The notes: generated by a model from the sequence alone, not told the origin. 64,000 nucleotides of DNA from Stenotrophomonas rhizophila (GCF_003751305.1 NZ_RJKV01000001.1:849586-913585); one strand, 5' to 3'. Shown: positions 47,364 through 55,937, counted from the first letter of the stretch. A program made the numbers and translations.

Positions 47364-47567
47364 ATGTTGATCCTGACTCGCCGTGTAGGCGAAACCCTGA
47401 TGATCGGTGACTCGGTCAGCGTGACCGTGCTCGGCGTCAAGGGCAACCAGGTGCGTATCGGTATCACCGCTCCGAAGGACGTGGCCGTGCACCGCGAAGA
47501 GATTTACCAGCGGATCCAGCGCGGTGATGAGCCGAATGCATCCGGAAGTGAAAATTCTTCGGATTAA
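47364..47567 (+). CDS. csrA: Carbon storage regulator CsrA
   Basis: A 67-residue dimeric RNA-binding protein that represses or stabilises mRNAs by binding GGA sites; controls motility, biofilm and metabolism. The conserved N-terminus [15 protein letters not shown] and the RNA-contacting [12 protein letters not shown] are intact; the C-terminal tail is short and Ser/Glu-rich. GGAGA precedes the ATG. alaS-csrA-tRNA-Ser order is as in E. coli. Confidence 0.98.
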   Translation: MLILTRRVGETLMIGDSVSVTVLGVKGNQVRIGITAPKDVAVHREEIYQRIQRGDEPNASGSENSSD

Positions 47568-47570
47568 GGC

Positions 47571-47600
47571 TTTACCTGAGGGCGCGGAAAACGTTATTAT
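47571..47600 (+). promoter_or_regulatory. tRNA-Ser promoter
   Basis: TTTACC, 18 bases, TATTAT, then a GC-only discriminator (TCGCGCCCCC), the type of start region controlled by ppGpp at stable RNA genes. Confidence 0.6.
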
Positions 47601-47648
47601 TCGCGCCCCCGCTGAGATGATTCATCGCAGCGGCGGACCAAGAACACT

Positions 47649-47741
47649 GGAGCGGTGCCCGAGTGGCTGAAGGGGCTCCCCTGCTAAGGGAGTATAGGGC
47701 TTAAAACTCTATCGAGGGTTCGAATCCCTCCCGCTCCGCCA
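47649..47741 (+). tRNA. tRNA-Ser(GCU)
   Basis: A 93-base tRNA with a long variable arm typical of tRNA-Ser. Acceptor stem GGAGCGG/CCGCTCC, anticodon stem CTCCC/GGGAG around the loop CTGCTAA (anticodon GCT at 47683-47685), T-arm with GGTTCGAAT, and encoded CCA end. Reads AGC and AGU codons. Followed by a terminator. Confidence 0.98.
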
Positions 47742-47748
47742 GTTGTAG

Positions 47749-47785
47749 AAAAGGCCTTCGTACGCAAGTACGGAGGCCTTTTTCT
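47749..47785 (+). terminator. Rho-independent terminator after tRNA-Ser
   Basis: AAAGGCCTTCGTAC-GCAA-GTACGGAGGCCTTTTTC: long stem with a GNRA-type loop and a T5 tract. Confidence 0.92.
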
Positions 47786-47799
47786 TTGTGCGATCCGGG

Positions 47800-48177
47800 T
47801 CAAACGACCGACTTGCACACCGCTTCGATCCGATGCCCATCCGGATCGATCAGGAAGGCGGCGTAGTAGTGATCGCCATAGTCCTCGCGCAGCCCCGGCG
47901 CCCCGTTGCAGGTGCCGCCAACCGCCAGTGCGTTGCGATGGAACGCGTCCACGGCCTGGCGCGAGGGTGCGCCGAACGCCAAGTGGAATCCCGCGCCCGG
48001 CGGCGACGCATCGGCCCGCAGCTTCAGGCACAGCAGATCCTCGTCCTCGACATAGCCATAGCCGATGGCCTCGTCGTCTTCGAAGACGCGGCGCATGCCC
48101 AGCGCACCGAGCGCGGCATCGTGGAAGGCGGCGGCACGCGCAAGATCGCGCACGCCCAAGGAAATGTGATGCAGCAT
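47800..48177 (-). CDS. VOC-family (glyoxalase-like) protein
   Basis: A 125-residue protein of the vicinal oxygen chelate fold. MLHHISLGVRDLARAAAFHDAALGALG is the typical first beta-alpha unit (read in parts), with GAGFHLAFGAPSR in the middle and AAFLIDPDGHRIEAVCK at the end; the metal-ligand His and Glu are present. Substrate unknown; could be a dioxygenase or lyase-like enzyme. Start at 48177 gives the standard N-terminus. First gene after the tRNA-Ser terminator, on the opposite strand. Confidence 0.88.
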   Translation of the reverse strand: MLHHISLGVRDLARAAAFHDAALGALGMRRVFEDDEAIGYGYVEDEDLLCLKLRADASPPGAGFHLAFGAPSRQAVDAFHRNALAVGGTCNGAPGLREDYGDHYYAAFLIDPDGHRIEAVCKSVV

Positions 48178-48365
48178 GGTGAGGTGCGTCCGTGTCGAAT
48201 GTCGCGCGCAGCGTCGCATGAAACAGGCGGGCGGCGCTGCGGCCGACGCATTTGGATGGCGCATGCAGTCGATCCCCAATCTTCATTGGTGCCGACGCGG
48301 CGGCTCGGCTACGGTCGTTGTCCAGCGGCGTCCCACCGGGCGCCATCCGTGTAAGGAGCAGGAAC

Positions 48366-49046
48366 ATGTCGATGGGACGGAGGTCACTGCGTGGCTGGTT
48401 GGTCATGAGCATGCTGATGGGCATGGTCATGCCGCTCAGTGCGGCGTCGTTGGATGAGCGCCTGCATCGTGCGGCGGAAAAGGGCGATGCCAGCGCGGTG
48501 CGCACGCTGCTGGGGCAAGGTGCACAGGTGGATGCGCGCGGCGCGGCGAAGGCGACCCCGTTGCTGGTCGCGACCCACCGCAACCACGTAGAGGCCGCGC
48601 TTGCGCTGATCCAGGCCGGTGCCGACGTCAACGCCAAGGATGCGATCCAGGACAGCCCCTACCTCTACGCCGGTGCCCGCGGGCATCTCGAGATCCTGCG
48701 CGCAATGCTGGCGGCGGGTGCCGACCTGAAAACCACCAACCGCTACGGTGGCACCGCCCTCATTCCGGCGGCCGAACGCGGGCATGTGGAGACCGTGGCG
48801 ACGCTCATCGCAGCCGGTGTCGAGGTGGATCACGTCAACAACCTGCAATGGACCGCGCTGCTGGAGGCGATCATCCTCGCCGATGGCGGCCCACGGCATG
48901 TCGAGATCGTCCGTCAGCTCATCGCGGCAGGTGCGGACGTGAACCTGCCCGACGGTGAAGGCGTGAGCCCACTGCAGCATGCACGCCAGCGCGGCTACCG
49001 CGAGATCGAGACGCTGCTTCTCAACGCAGGCGCTGGGCAGGGCTGA
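48366..49046 (+). CDS. Exported ankyrin-repeat protein
   Basis: A 227-residue protein with an N-terminal signal sequence (basic SMGRRSLRGW, then hydrophobic LVMSMLMGMVMPLSA) and about five ankyrin repeats in the mature part. The repeats show the usual GADVNAKD, GARGHLEILRAML and GHVETVATLIAAG spacing. AAGGAG precedes the ATG at 48366. Periplasmic ankyrin proteins such as Pseudomonas AnkB support the neighbouring enzyme KatB. Here the next gene, 113 bases downstream on the same strand, encodes a Tat-exported oxidoreductase. It is likely a partner or scaffold. Confidence 0.85.
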   Translation: MSMGRRSLRGWLVMSMLMGMVMPLSAASLDERLHRAAEKGDASAVRTLLGQGAQVDARGAAKATPLLVATHRNHVEAALALIQAGADVNAKDAIQDSPYLYAGARGHLEILRAMLAAGADLKTTNRYGGTALIPAAERGHVETVATLIAAGVEVDHVNNLQWTALLEAIILADGGPRHVEIVRQLIAAGADVNLPDGEGVSPLQHARQRGYREIETLLLNAGAGQG

Positions 49047-49159
49047 TCATCCGCAGGGTGGGAAAGGGCACTGTTGCCGCCGCCTTGACGCGCCACAGGC
49101 ATGCTCTGCACCGCCCCTCTGCGAAGGTGTGTGCTTCCCCCGCAGAAACAGGAGTCGCC

Positions 49160-50308
49160 GTGAACACACGTCGCCACTTCCTCTCCGTTGCCGCCGCCGG
49201 TACCGCCGCGTTCGCCGCCTCGCCGTTGATGGCGCAGTCGGCTGGGCCGGGCAGTGTCCTGCCCACCCGCGGCCAGGCCTCGGCGAAGCCCTTGCCGGGC
49301 AACCCCGCACAGCAGGGCAGGCGCTATCGTCCGCAGACCCGTCTGGGCCTGGGCGGTGTCGCGATCGGCAATGGTTTCGCGGCCGCGACCGATGCGCAGA
49401 GCGAAGCCACCCTCGCCGCCGCCTATGCGGCCGGGGTGCGCTGTTTCGATACGTCGCCGTGGTACGGGCTTGGCCTGAGCGAGCGCCGTTATGGCCACCA
49501 TCTGCACAACCATCCCGCGCGTGAGTACACGCTGTCGACCAAGGTCGGTCGCCTGCTGACGGCCACCGCCGGTGAGCTGCAGGAGGTGATGTGGAAGGAC
49601 CCGTCGCCGTTCCATTACCGCTACGACTACTCTGCTGACGGCACGCGGCGCTCGGTGGAGGACAGCCTCAACCGGCTCGGGGTGTCGCAGCTGGACGTGG
49701 TCTTCATTCATGATCTGTCGCCGGACAACGAGAAAGACCTCGGCATGCCATGGGAGCAGCGTTTCGCAGAGGCCGCGAAAGGCGCGATGCCGGCGCTGAC
49801 GCGCATGCGTGAGGAGGGGCTTATCAAAGCCTGGGGGTTTGGCGTCAATCGACCCGAGCCGGCGCTGCGTGCGGTGGCCGAGTCCGACCCGGACATCTTC
49901 CTGCTGGCCTGCCAGTACTCGCTGCTGGATCACGAGCAGGCCTTGCATGACACCTTCCCGAAGATCGCCGCGCATGGCGCGTCGGTGGTGGTCGGGTCGC
50001 CGCTGTTGGCGGGCTACCTGGCCGGGCGGGACCGGTATCTCTATGACGGCAAGGTGCCGTCCTGGGCGCCGGAAAAGCGCGCCAGGGTGCAGGCCATCTG
50101 CGATCGCCATGGTGTGGACCTGCGCACGGCGGCGCTGCAGTTCGCCGATGCACCCGAGGTGGTATCGGCGGTCATTCCGGGTGCGCGCACGCCCGAACAG
50201 GTCCTGGCCAACGTCGCGTCGATGTCGGTGGCGGTGCCGGGGGCCTTCTGGGCCGAGCTCAAGCAGGAGAAGCTGATTGCCTCGGATGCGCCGGTGCCGC
50301 GTGGCTGA
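49160..50308 (+). CDS. Tat-exported aldo/keto reductase
   Basis: A 382-residue oxidoreductase with a twin-arginine signal: NTRRHFLSVAAAGTAAFAAS, then SPLMA as a cleavage region. GTG start, chosen because GGAG lies five bases upstream and it gives the signal directly. The AKR barrel has the catalytic tetrad: Asp and Tyr in CFDTSPWYG, Lys in LSTKVG and His in VVFIHDL. C-terminal blocks resemble the galactose/fucose dehydrogenase-like AKRs. Export of a folded NAD(P)-type enzyme explains the Tat route. Natural substrate unknown; the ankyrin gene upstream may belong with it. Confidence 0.87.
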   Translation: MNTRRHFLSVAAAGTAAFAASPLMAQSAGPGSVLPTRGQASAKPLPGNPAQQGRRYRPQTRLGLGGVAIGNGFAAATDAQSEATLAAAYAAGVRCFDTSPWYGLGLSERRYGHHLHNHPAREYTLSTKVGRLLTATAGELQEVMWKDPSPFHYRYDYSADGTRRSVEDSLNRLGVSQLDVVFIHDLSPDNEKDLGMPWEQRFAEAAKGAMPALTRMREEGLIKAWGFGVNRPEPALRAVAESDPDIFLLACQYSLLDHEQALHDTFPKIAAHGASVVVGSPLLAGYLAGRDRYLYDGKVPSWAPEKRARVQAICDRHGVDLRTAALQFADAPEVVSAVIPGARTPEQVLANVASMSVAVPGAFWAELKQEKLIASDAPVPRG

Positions 50309-50310
50309 TC

Positions 50311-50326
50311 CGGTCAGCGGACCGGC
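50311..50326. other. Hairpin after the aldo/keto reductase gene
   Basis: CCGGTC-AGCG-GACCGG two bases after the stop, with no T-tract. Possibly a transcript end. Confidence 0.35.
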
Positions 50327-50453
50327 GGATCACCTGACCTGATCGCCACCGGCCAATGACCTGCGGCGCCCCGGCTGCAGCCGGAGCGTCGCCTGTCTGC
50401 AGGGCTCTCCACCCGGTTGCCTGCCGCGATAGCCTTTCGCTATAGCCCCGGAT

Positions 50454-50468
50454 GCGGCATCATGCCGC
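50454..50468. promoter_or_regulatory. Palindrome upstream of the TonB-dependent receptor
   Basis: GCGGCAT-C-ATGCCGC, a perfect 7-bp palindrome with a single central base, 57 bases before the receptor start. A second weaker one, ATAGC-N5-GCTAT, lies at about 50429-50443. They could be operators; neither looks like a Fur box. Confidence 0.3.
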
Positions 50469-50525
50469 CCATTCGTTCCCTCCAGCCGCCGCCAGAGGAG
50501 TCCCTTCCTGCCTGGAGGCATTGCC

Positions 50526-52739
50526 GTGTCCGTCGTTCCGTTCCGTGTTGCCCTGATCCACTCGGGTCGCCGTCGTGCTGTTCCCGCGTTCTCCCCGTTG
50601 ATGCAGGCGATGTCCTGCGTGCTGGGCTTGGCCCTGTCCGCCTCGTCCGTGCAGGCCGAAGAGGCGCCGGCGGATGACACACCTGTTAAGGACGGCGCAC
50701 AGACCCTGCAGACCGTGCAGGTCACCGCCAACCAGCTCGGCACCGTGACCGAAGGCAGTGATTCCTATACGCCCGGCACGATCGCCACGGCCACCCGCCT
50801 GGTGCTCAGCCCGCGCCAGACCCCGCAGTCGATCAGCGTGATCACCCGGCAGGAAATGAACGACTTCGGGCTCAACGGTATCGATGACGTCATGAAGGTC
50901 ACGCCCGGCGTGAGCATCGTCACTTACGACAGCGAGCGCACCGAGTACTACGCGCGCGGCTTCGCGGTGCAGAACTTCCAGTACGACGGCATCCCGATGG
51001 CGCGCGATTCGGCGTACTCGGCCGGCAATACGCTCAGTGACATGGCCATCTACGATCGCGTGGAAGTGCTCAAGGGCGCCACCGGGCTGCTGACCGGCAT
51101 GGGCGACCCGGGCGCGACCATCAACCTGGTGCGCAAGAAGCCTACTCGGGAGCTGGCCGGCAGCGCCACGCTGGGTGTCGGTTCGTGGGACAGCTATCGC
51201 GCCGAAGTCGATGTCGGCGGGCCGTTGACTGAGAGTGGCCGCGTGCGCGGCCGCGTGGTCGGCGCCTACCAGGACAAGCATTCCAATGTCGACCACTACC
51301 AGCGCAGCAATGAGGTGTTCTACGGCATTCTGGAAGCCGACCTCGGCGAGAGCACGCTGCTGACCGTCGGTGCCGATTATCAGGACAGCGATCCGGAAGG
51401 CTCCAGCTGGGGCGGTATTCCCCTGCTGGACAGTGCAGGCAACTTCAACGACATGCCGCGCTCGTTCAACAACGGCGCGCGCTGGAGCCGCTGGGGCCAG
51501 TACGCCCGCACCGGCTTCGCCACGCTGGAGCACACCTTCGCCAATGACTGGGTCGCCAAGCTGCAGCTCAACCACCAGGTCAACGGCTATGACGCCTCGC
51601 TGGGCGCGGCGGCCGGTGGCAATCCGGATCCGGTGACCGGTGAGGGCGTGAGCATGTGGCTGGGCCAGTACATCGGCAAGACCACCAGCAACGCGGCCGA
51701 TCTGTACGTCAGCGGCAAGTTCGAGTGGTTCGGCCGCCAGCATGAACTGGTGGTCGGTGGCAGCGTGTCGCGCAAACGCTGGGTCAACAACGGCTACTCG
51801 CCGCAGCCGGGCTACGTGAGTGACGTCGCCAACTACTACGCCTGGACCGGTGATGTGCCCGAGCCGGACTGGCAGTGGGGCTACGGTGACAACCAGGTCA
51901 CCCGCGAGAGTGGGGCCTACGTGGTGGGCCGTTTCGACCTGGCCGATCCGCTCAAGCTGATCGTCGGCAGCCGCATCGCCAACTATAAATCCCCGGACAC
52001 CGACGAGAGCGGCGTGGTCGTGCCGTACGCCGGCGTGGTGTACGACCTCAACCGCAATTTTTCGGTGTTCGCCAGCTACAGCACCATCTTCAAGCCGCAG
52101 GGCAACCAGGACGAACAGGGTCGGGTGCTGGATCCGTTGGAAGGGCGCAGCTACGAAGCGGGCCTGAAGGCGGAGTTCTACGACGGTCGCCTCAACGCCA
52201 GTGCGGCGGTATTCCAGCTGGAGCAGGACAACTACGCGCAACCGACCGGCGGCAGGACGCCGAGCGGCGGGATCGCCTATAAAGGCCTGATGGGGGTGCG
52301 CACCAAGGGCTATGAGCTGGAGGTATCCGGTCAGCTTGCGCCGGGCTGGCAGATCCAGGGTGGCTACGCGCACAAGATCGCGCGGCAGCAGTCCACCAAG
52401 GTCTCCACGCTGGAACCGGAAGATCAGTTCAGCGTGCACACCAGCTACCGCCTCACCGGTGCGGCTGACGGCTGGAGCATCGGCGGCGGCGCGCGCTGGC
52501 AGGGCAGCACGTTCGGCACCATCACCAACCCGGCCACTGGCGGAAGCCAGATCCATCGTACCGAACCGTACTGGCTGCTCGATGCCATGGCGCGTTACCA
52601 GTTCAACGACCAGCTGTCGGCAACGCTCAACGTCAACAACCTGCTGGACAAGCATTACTACACGATCTTCAGCTGGTACAGCACCTACACCTGGGGCGAG
52701 CCGCGCAACGTGCGGCTGACGCTGAACTACCGGTTCTGA
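50526..52739 (+). CDS. TonB-dependent siderophore-type receptor
   Basis: A 737-residue outer-membrane receptor for a ferric siderophore or similar ligand. Signal sequence up to about residue 44, a TonB-box-like LQTVQVTA, the plug domain (about 75-190, with DDVMKVTPGVSIV, RGFAVQNFQYDGIP and VLKGATGLLTGMGDPGATINLVRKKP in parts), and a 22-strand barrel ending in the terminal Phe of LNYRF. No N-terminal signalling domain, so no direct sigma-factor control. The GTG start at 50526 gives a rather long leader (about 44 residues); an internal ATG is possible. Closest in form to FhuE/FpvA-like receptors. Confidence 0.92.
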   Translation: MSVVPFRVALIHSGRRRAVPAFSPLMQAMSCVLGLALSASSVQAEEAPADDTPVKDGAQTLQTVQVTANQLGTVTEGSDSYTPGTIATATRLVLSPRQTPQSISVITRQEMNDFGLNGIDDVMKVTPGVSIVTYDSERTEYYARGFAVQNFQYDGIPMARDSAYSAGNTLSDMAIYDRVEVLKGATGLLTGMGDPGATINLVRKKPTRELAGSATLGVGSWDSYRAEVDVGGPLTESGRVRGRVVGAYQDKHSNVDHYQRSNEVFYGILEADLGESTLLTVGADYQDSDPEGSSWGGIPLLDSAGNFNDMPRSFNNGARWSRWGQYARTGFATLEHTFANDWVAKLQLNHQVNGYDASLGAAAGGNPDPVTGEGVSMWLGQYIGKTTSNAADLYVSGKFEWFGRQHELVVGGSVSRKRWVNNGYSPQPGYVSDVANYYAWTGDVPEPDWQWGYGDNQVTRESGAYVVGRFDLADPLKLIVGSRIANYKSPDTDESGVVVPYAGVVYDLNRNFSVFASYSTIFKPQGNQDEQGRVLDPLEGRSYEAGLKAEFYDGRLNASAAVFQLEQDNYAQPTGGRTPSGGIAYKGLMGVRTKGYELEVSGQLAPGWQIQGGYAHKIARQQSTKVSTLEPEDQFSVHTSYRLTGAADGWSIGGGARWQGSTFGTITNPATGGSQIHRTEPYWLLDAMARYQFNDQLSATLNVNNLLDKHYYTIFSWYSTYTWGEPRNVRLTLNYRF

Positions 52740-52753
52740 TCCACGCAACGAAC

Positions 52754-52777
52754 GACACCCCGGGCAACCGGGGTGTC
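52754..52777. terminator. Hairpin between the receptor and pirin genes
   Basis: GACACCCCGG-GCAA-CCGGGGTGTC between convergent genes. The stem is strong with a GNRA-like loop, but lacks a good T-tract. Confidence 0.6.
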
Positions 52778-52796
52778 TGCGTTTGAGGCCGGGGGG

Positions 52797-53498
52797 TTAC
52801 AGCGCCAGCTCGAACACGATGACTTCCGCGTCGTTGGCGTTTTCCAGCGTCAGCTGCGCCTCGTCACTGACCTGCAGCGCATCGCCGGTCTCCAGGGTGA
52901 TGCCGTTGACCTGCAGCTGCCCGCGGGCCACCTGTACATAGGCGCCGCGGCGCGGGGCCAGCGGCAGGTGGACGCGGTCGTCACCGTCCAGGATCGTGGC
53001 GTAGATGTTCGCGTCCTGGTGGATCAACAGCGAGCCGTCATGGCCATCGCGCGAGGCGATCAGGCGCAGCTGGCCGCGCTTGGTCTCCGGGGCGAAGTGG
53101 GTTTCCTGGTAGCTCGGGGTGATGTTCTCCTGATCGGGGAACAGCCAGATCTGCAGGAAGTGCACCGCCTCGTCGGCCGAGTGGTTGAACTCGCTGTGGC
53201 TGACGCCGCTGCCGGCGCTCATGCGCTGCACATCGCCGTAGCGCAGCACCGAGCCGGTGCCCATCGAATCCTTATGCTCCAGCGCGCCGCCGAGCACGTA
53301 CGAGATGATCTCCATGTTGCTGTGGCTGTGCGTGCCGAAACCCTGGCCGCCCTGCACGCGGTCTTCGTTGATCACGCGCAGCGGTCCGAAGCTGGTATAG
53401 CGCGGGTCGTAGTAATTGGCGAAGGAGAAGGTGTGCATGGAGTTCAGCCAGCCATGGTCGGCCTTGCCACGGGTGTTGCTCTTGCGGATCTGCAGCAT
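52797..53498 (-). CDS. Pirin-family protein (YhhW type)
   Basis: A 233-residue bicupin. The N-terminal cupin carries the metal site, with His residues in THSHSNMEIISYVLGG (read as a 16-residue block) and GVSHSEFNH, and Glu in the same region. Bacterial YhhW has quercetinase activity in vitro; other pirins bind enzymes. AAGGAG close to the ATG at 53498 gives a strong ribosome site. Divergent from a LysR regulator, its probable controller. Confidence 0.92.
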   Translation of the reverse strand: MLQIRKSNTRGKADHGWLNSMHTFSFANYYDPRYTSFGPLRVINEDRVQGGQGFGTHSHSNMEIISYVLGGALEHKDSMGTGSVLRYGDVQRMSAGSGVSHSEFNHSADEAVHFLQIWLFPDQENITPSYQETHFAPETKRGQLRLIASRDGHDGSLLIHQDANIYATILDGDDRVHLPLAPRRGAYVQVARGQLQVNGITLETGDALQVSDEAQLTLENANDAEVIVFELAL

Positions 53499-53612
53499 GG
53501 TGAATCTCCTTGGTGTTCGATGGTTTCGATGACGGTCCGGGGCGGCCGCTGCCGTTCCCTTTCCTGTTGCGGCCAGTATCCGCTTGCTCCGGCGGGTTGA
53601 AAAACGGATAGT

Positions 53613-53641
53613 TTCGCAAGCCATCATCGAAAAATTCGAAT
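53613..53641. promoter_or_regulatory. LysR-type operator candidate at the pirin/lysR divergence
   Basis: TTCG-N11-CGAA at 53613-53631, followed by ATTCGAAT at 53634-53641 that overlaps the lysR start codon. LysR proteins bind interrupted dyads of this kind, often controlling both themselves and the divergent gene. Confidence 0.45.
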
Positions 53642-54566
53642 GCTCAAGCTCAGCCTCGACGCCCTGCAGATCCTGGATGCCATCGACCGCCGGGGCTCGT
53701 TCGCCGCGGCTGGCAAAGCGCTGCACAAGGTGCCCTCGACCATTTCCTACACGGTCTCCAAGCTGGAAGAGGACCTGGGCGTGCAGCTGTTCGATCGGGT
53801 GGGCCCGCGCGCGCACCTGACCCCGGCCGGGGAAGCGTTGCTGGAGGAGGGCCGCCATCTGCTGCGGGCGGCGCGGGAGCTGGAGATGCGGGTGCGGCGG
53901 GTGGCGTCCGGCTGGGAGGCGGAGCTGACCGTGGCGGTCGATTCGATGTTCGTGCCGGCGCTGCTGGCCGAGGATGTGCGCGCCTTCAATGCGGTGGCCG
54001 AACAGACCCGGATGCGGCTGATCAGTGAATCGCTGTCCGGCACCTGGGAGGCGCTGCTCGACCGGCGCGCGGACCTGCTGGTCGGCGCGGCGGGCGAGGG
54101 CCCCAGTGGCGGGGGCTATGTGGTCGAGCCGATGGGTGTGGTGCGTTTCGTGTTCGCGGTGGCGCCCTCGCATCCGCTGGCGGCCGCGTCCGAGCCGCTG
54201 GGCCGTGAGCAGCTGGCCACCCACTGCGCGATCGCCGTGGCCGATTCGGCCCGGCGGATGCTGCCGCGCACGGTCGGGCTGCTGATGGGGCAGGAGACCG
54301 TGACCGTGCCGGACATGGTCAGCAAGTTCCGCCTCCAATGTGCCGGGCTCGGCTTCGGTTTCCTGCCCGAGCCGTACGTGCAGCAGGCGGTGCGCGATGG
54401 CCGGCTGGTGATCAAGCAGGTCGAGGAGCCCAAGCCGGACGAGACGTTCTGGTTGGCCTGGCGCACTGGCGAGGAGGGGGGCGCGCTGAAATGGTGGCGT
54501 GAGCGCATGCAGCGGCCGGCGGTGTTGGCGGGGTGGTGGCCGACCATGGAAGGCTGGCTGGGCTAG
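53640..54566 (+). CDS. LysR-family transcriptional regulator
   Basis: A 308-residue regulator. The N-terminal winged helix has LDALQILDAIDRRGSFAAAGKALHKVPSTISYTVSKLEEDLG (residues 6-47, read in parts); the effector-binding domain starts near 92 and has FVFAVAPSHPLA. It probably regulates the divergent pirin gene. The start lies within an ATTCGAAT palindrome and has no Shine-Dalgarno. Effector unknown. Confidence 0.92.
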   Translation: MLKLSLDALQILDAIDRRGSFAAAGKALHKVPSTISYTVSKLEEDLGVQLFDRVGPRAHLTPAGEALLEEGRHLLRAARELEMRVRRVASGWEAELTVAVDSMFVPALLAEDVRAFNAVAEQTRMRLISESLSGTWEALLDRRADLLVGAAGEGPSGGGYVVEPMGVVRFVFAVAPSHPLAAASEPLGREQLATHCAIAVADSARRMLPRTVGLLMGQETVTVPDMVSKFRLQCAGLGFGFLPEPYVQQAVRDGRLVIKQVEEPKPDETFWLAWRTGEEGGALKWWRERMQRPAVLAGWWPTMEGWLG

Positions 54567-54689
54567 CCAGCCGCCGGGGCCAACCTGAATCCTGGCCTCG
54601 CTGTCATCGGATGGTCATACGGATGCGATAGAGCGGCGCGGAGCGGATCGGTAACCTGCCCGACTCGATTGGTTTTTCCGACTCTGCCC

Positions 54690-55835
54690 ATGAAGCGCTT
54701 GCTGCTGTTGCTGCTGGCCGGGGCTGGCCTGTGGCTGGCTGCCTGCTCCTCCTTGACCTCCACCGCCGCCTCGACCTCGTTGAGTGATCGGCTGATCGCG
54801 CCCGGTGGTGTGTCCACCCTGCTGGACATGCCGCGCATCGCCGAAGCGGTGGACAGCGTCCCCAACCGGCATGGGCGGGTGACCGGCCGCGCGGGCGTGC
54901 CGATCTTCTGGCGGGCCTTCGACCCGGGCCAGTACGGGGTGCGCTACCACTACCTGCCCCAGCACCATGACAACGGCGAGCCGCTGCGCACCGGCATGGC
55001 GCTGGACCTGCCGCATCCCTTCCAGCCACAGGCGCCGCGCGGCACGGTGGTGCTGTTGCACGGCTGGATGATGAACGGTGATGCGATGCTGCCGTGGTCG
55101 CTGCAATTGGCGCAGTCGGGCTACCGCGTGGTCACCATCGACCTGCGCAATCACGGCCATTCCGGCGCCGGCCCGTCCGGCTACGGCACGTTCGAATCGG
55201 ATGATGTGGTCGATGTCATCGCTGCGCTGAGGGCACGCGGGGAGGTGGTCGGGCCGCTGTATCTGTTCGGCGTTTCCTACGGCGCAGCCACCGCGCTGTT
55301 CGCCGCCGACAAGCTCGGCGACCAGGTCACCGGCGTGGTGGCGATGGAATCCTTCGCCAATGCCGGCGATGCGATCCGCAGCATGATCCCGCACCTGATG
55401 TCGCTGCAGCCGACGGCGTGGAAGGCGCAGGCCATGGCCGCCTATGGGCGCTGGCGCTACGGCGGGCAGGATATCGACCAGGTGATCGCCGCCGCCAGCC
55501 AGCGTCTGGATCTGGACCTGGATCGCGTCGACGTCACCCGCGCGCTGGCCGACAGCCGTACCTGCGTACTGCTGCTGCATGGCCAGGATGATCAGCATGT
55601 GCCGGTCGGGCAGGGCCGTCGTCTGGCTGCCGCCAGCCCGCGCGTGCATTACATCGAAATGCGTGGCGAAGACCACATCACCCTGCCGCTGCGCGTGGAT
55701 CTGCTGGGCGGCGTGGTGGATGACTGGTTGGCCCATGACGCCCATGCCGGTGGCGACTGCCCGGCGCCGGAACTGCCAGGCGAAGCCGACCTGGTGGCGA
55801 TTCAGGCAGCCCAGGCCCACGCACCGCAGGGATGA
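54690..55835 (+). CDS. Lipoprotein alpha/beta hydrolase
   Basis: A 381-residue exported esterase- or lipase-like protein. The lipobox WLAAC puts the lipidated Cys near residue 19. The hydrolase core has the oxyanion region VVLLHGWMMNGDAMLP, the nucleophile in FGVSYGAA (Ser about residue 198), the acid in HGQDDQHVP and the His in RGEDHIT. Substrate unknown. Start at 54690 gives the lipoprotein leader. Followed at once by SMAG palindromes. Confidence 0.87.
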   Translation: MKRLLLLLLAGAGLWLAACSSLTSTAASTSLSDRLIAPGGVSTLLDMPRIAEAVDSVPNRHGRVTGRAGVPIFWRAFDPGQYGVRYHYLPQHHDNGEPLRTGMALDLPHPFQPQAPRGTVVLLHGWMMNGDAMLPWSLQLAQSGYRVVTIDLRNHGHSGAGPSGYGTFESDDVVDVIAALRARGEVVGPLYLFGVSYGAATALFAADKLGDQVTGVVAMESFANAGDAIRSMIPHLMSLQPTAWKAQAMAAYGRWRYGGQDIDQVIAAASQRLDLDLDRVDVTRALADSRTCVLLLHGQDDQHVPVGQGRRLAAASPRVHYIEMRGEDHITLPLRVDLLGGVVDDWLAHDAHAGGDCPAPELPGEADLVAIQAAQAHAPQG

Positions 55836-55842
55836 CCTCCCG

Positions 55843-55914
55843 GTCGTGCCGGCCGCTGGCCGGCGCCACGCGATCGTCCAGCATCCATGAGAGCCGGCCA
55901 GCGGCCGGCACTAC
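55843..55914. repeat. SMAG/REP palindromes in inverted pair
   Basis: A degenerate copy starting GTCG (55843-55865, TGCCGGCCGCTGGCCGGCG) and a good inverted copy ending CTAC (55893-55914) with 27 bases between, directly after the hydrolase stop. Same family as at 8149-8246. Confidence 0.85.
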
Positions 55915-55937
55915 CTGGTGACAGCTGGCGCCAACGC

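Noticed and set aside
50309..50525. Fur box upstream of the TonB-dependent receptor
   Set aside because: No GATAAT-type hexamer triplet; the palindromes there are GC-rich and unrelated.
53639..54338. Long N-terminal extension of the pirin gene running through lysR
   Set aside because: The pirin fold starts at 53498 with a strong ribosome site; the upstream part is antisense to the LysR gene.
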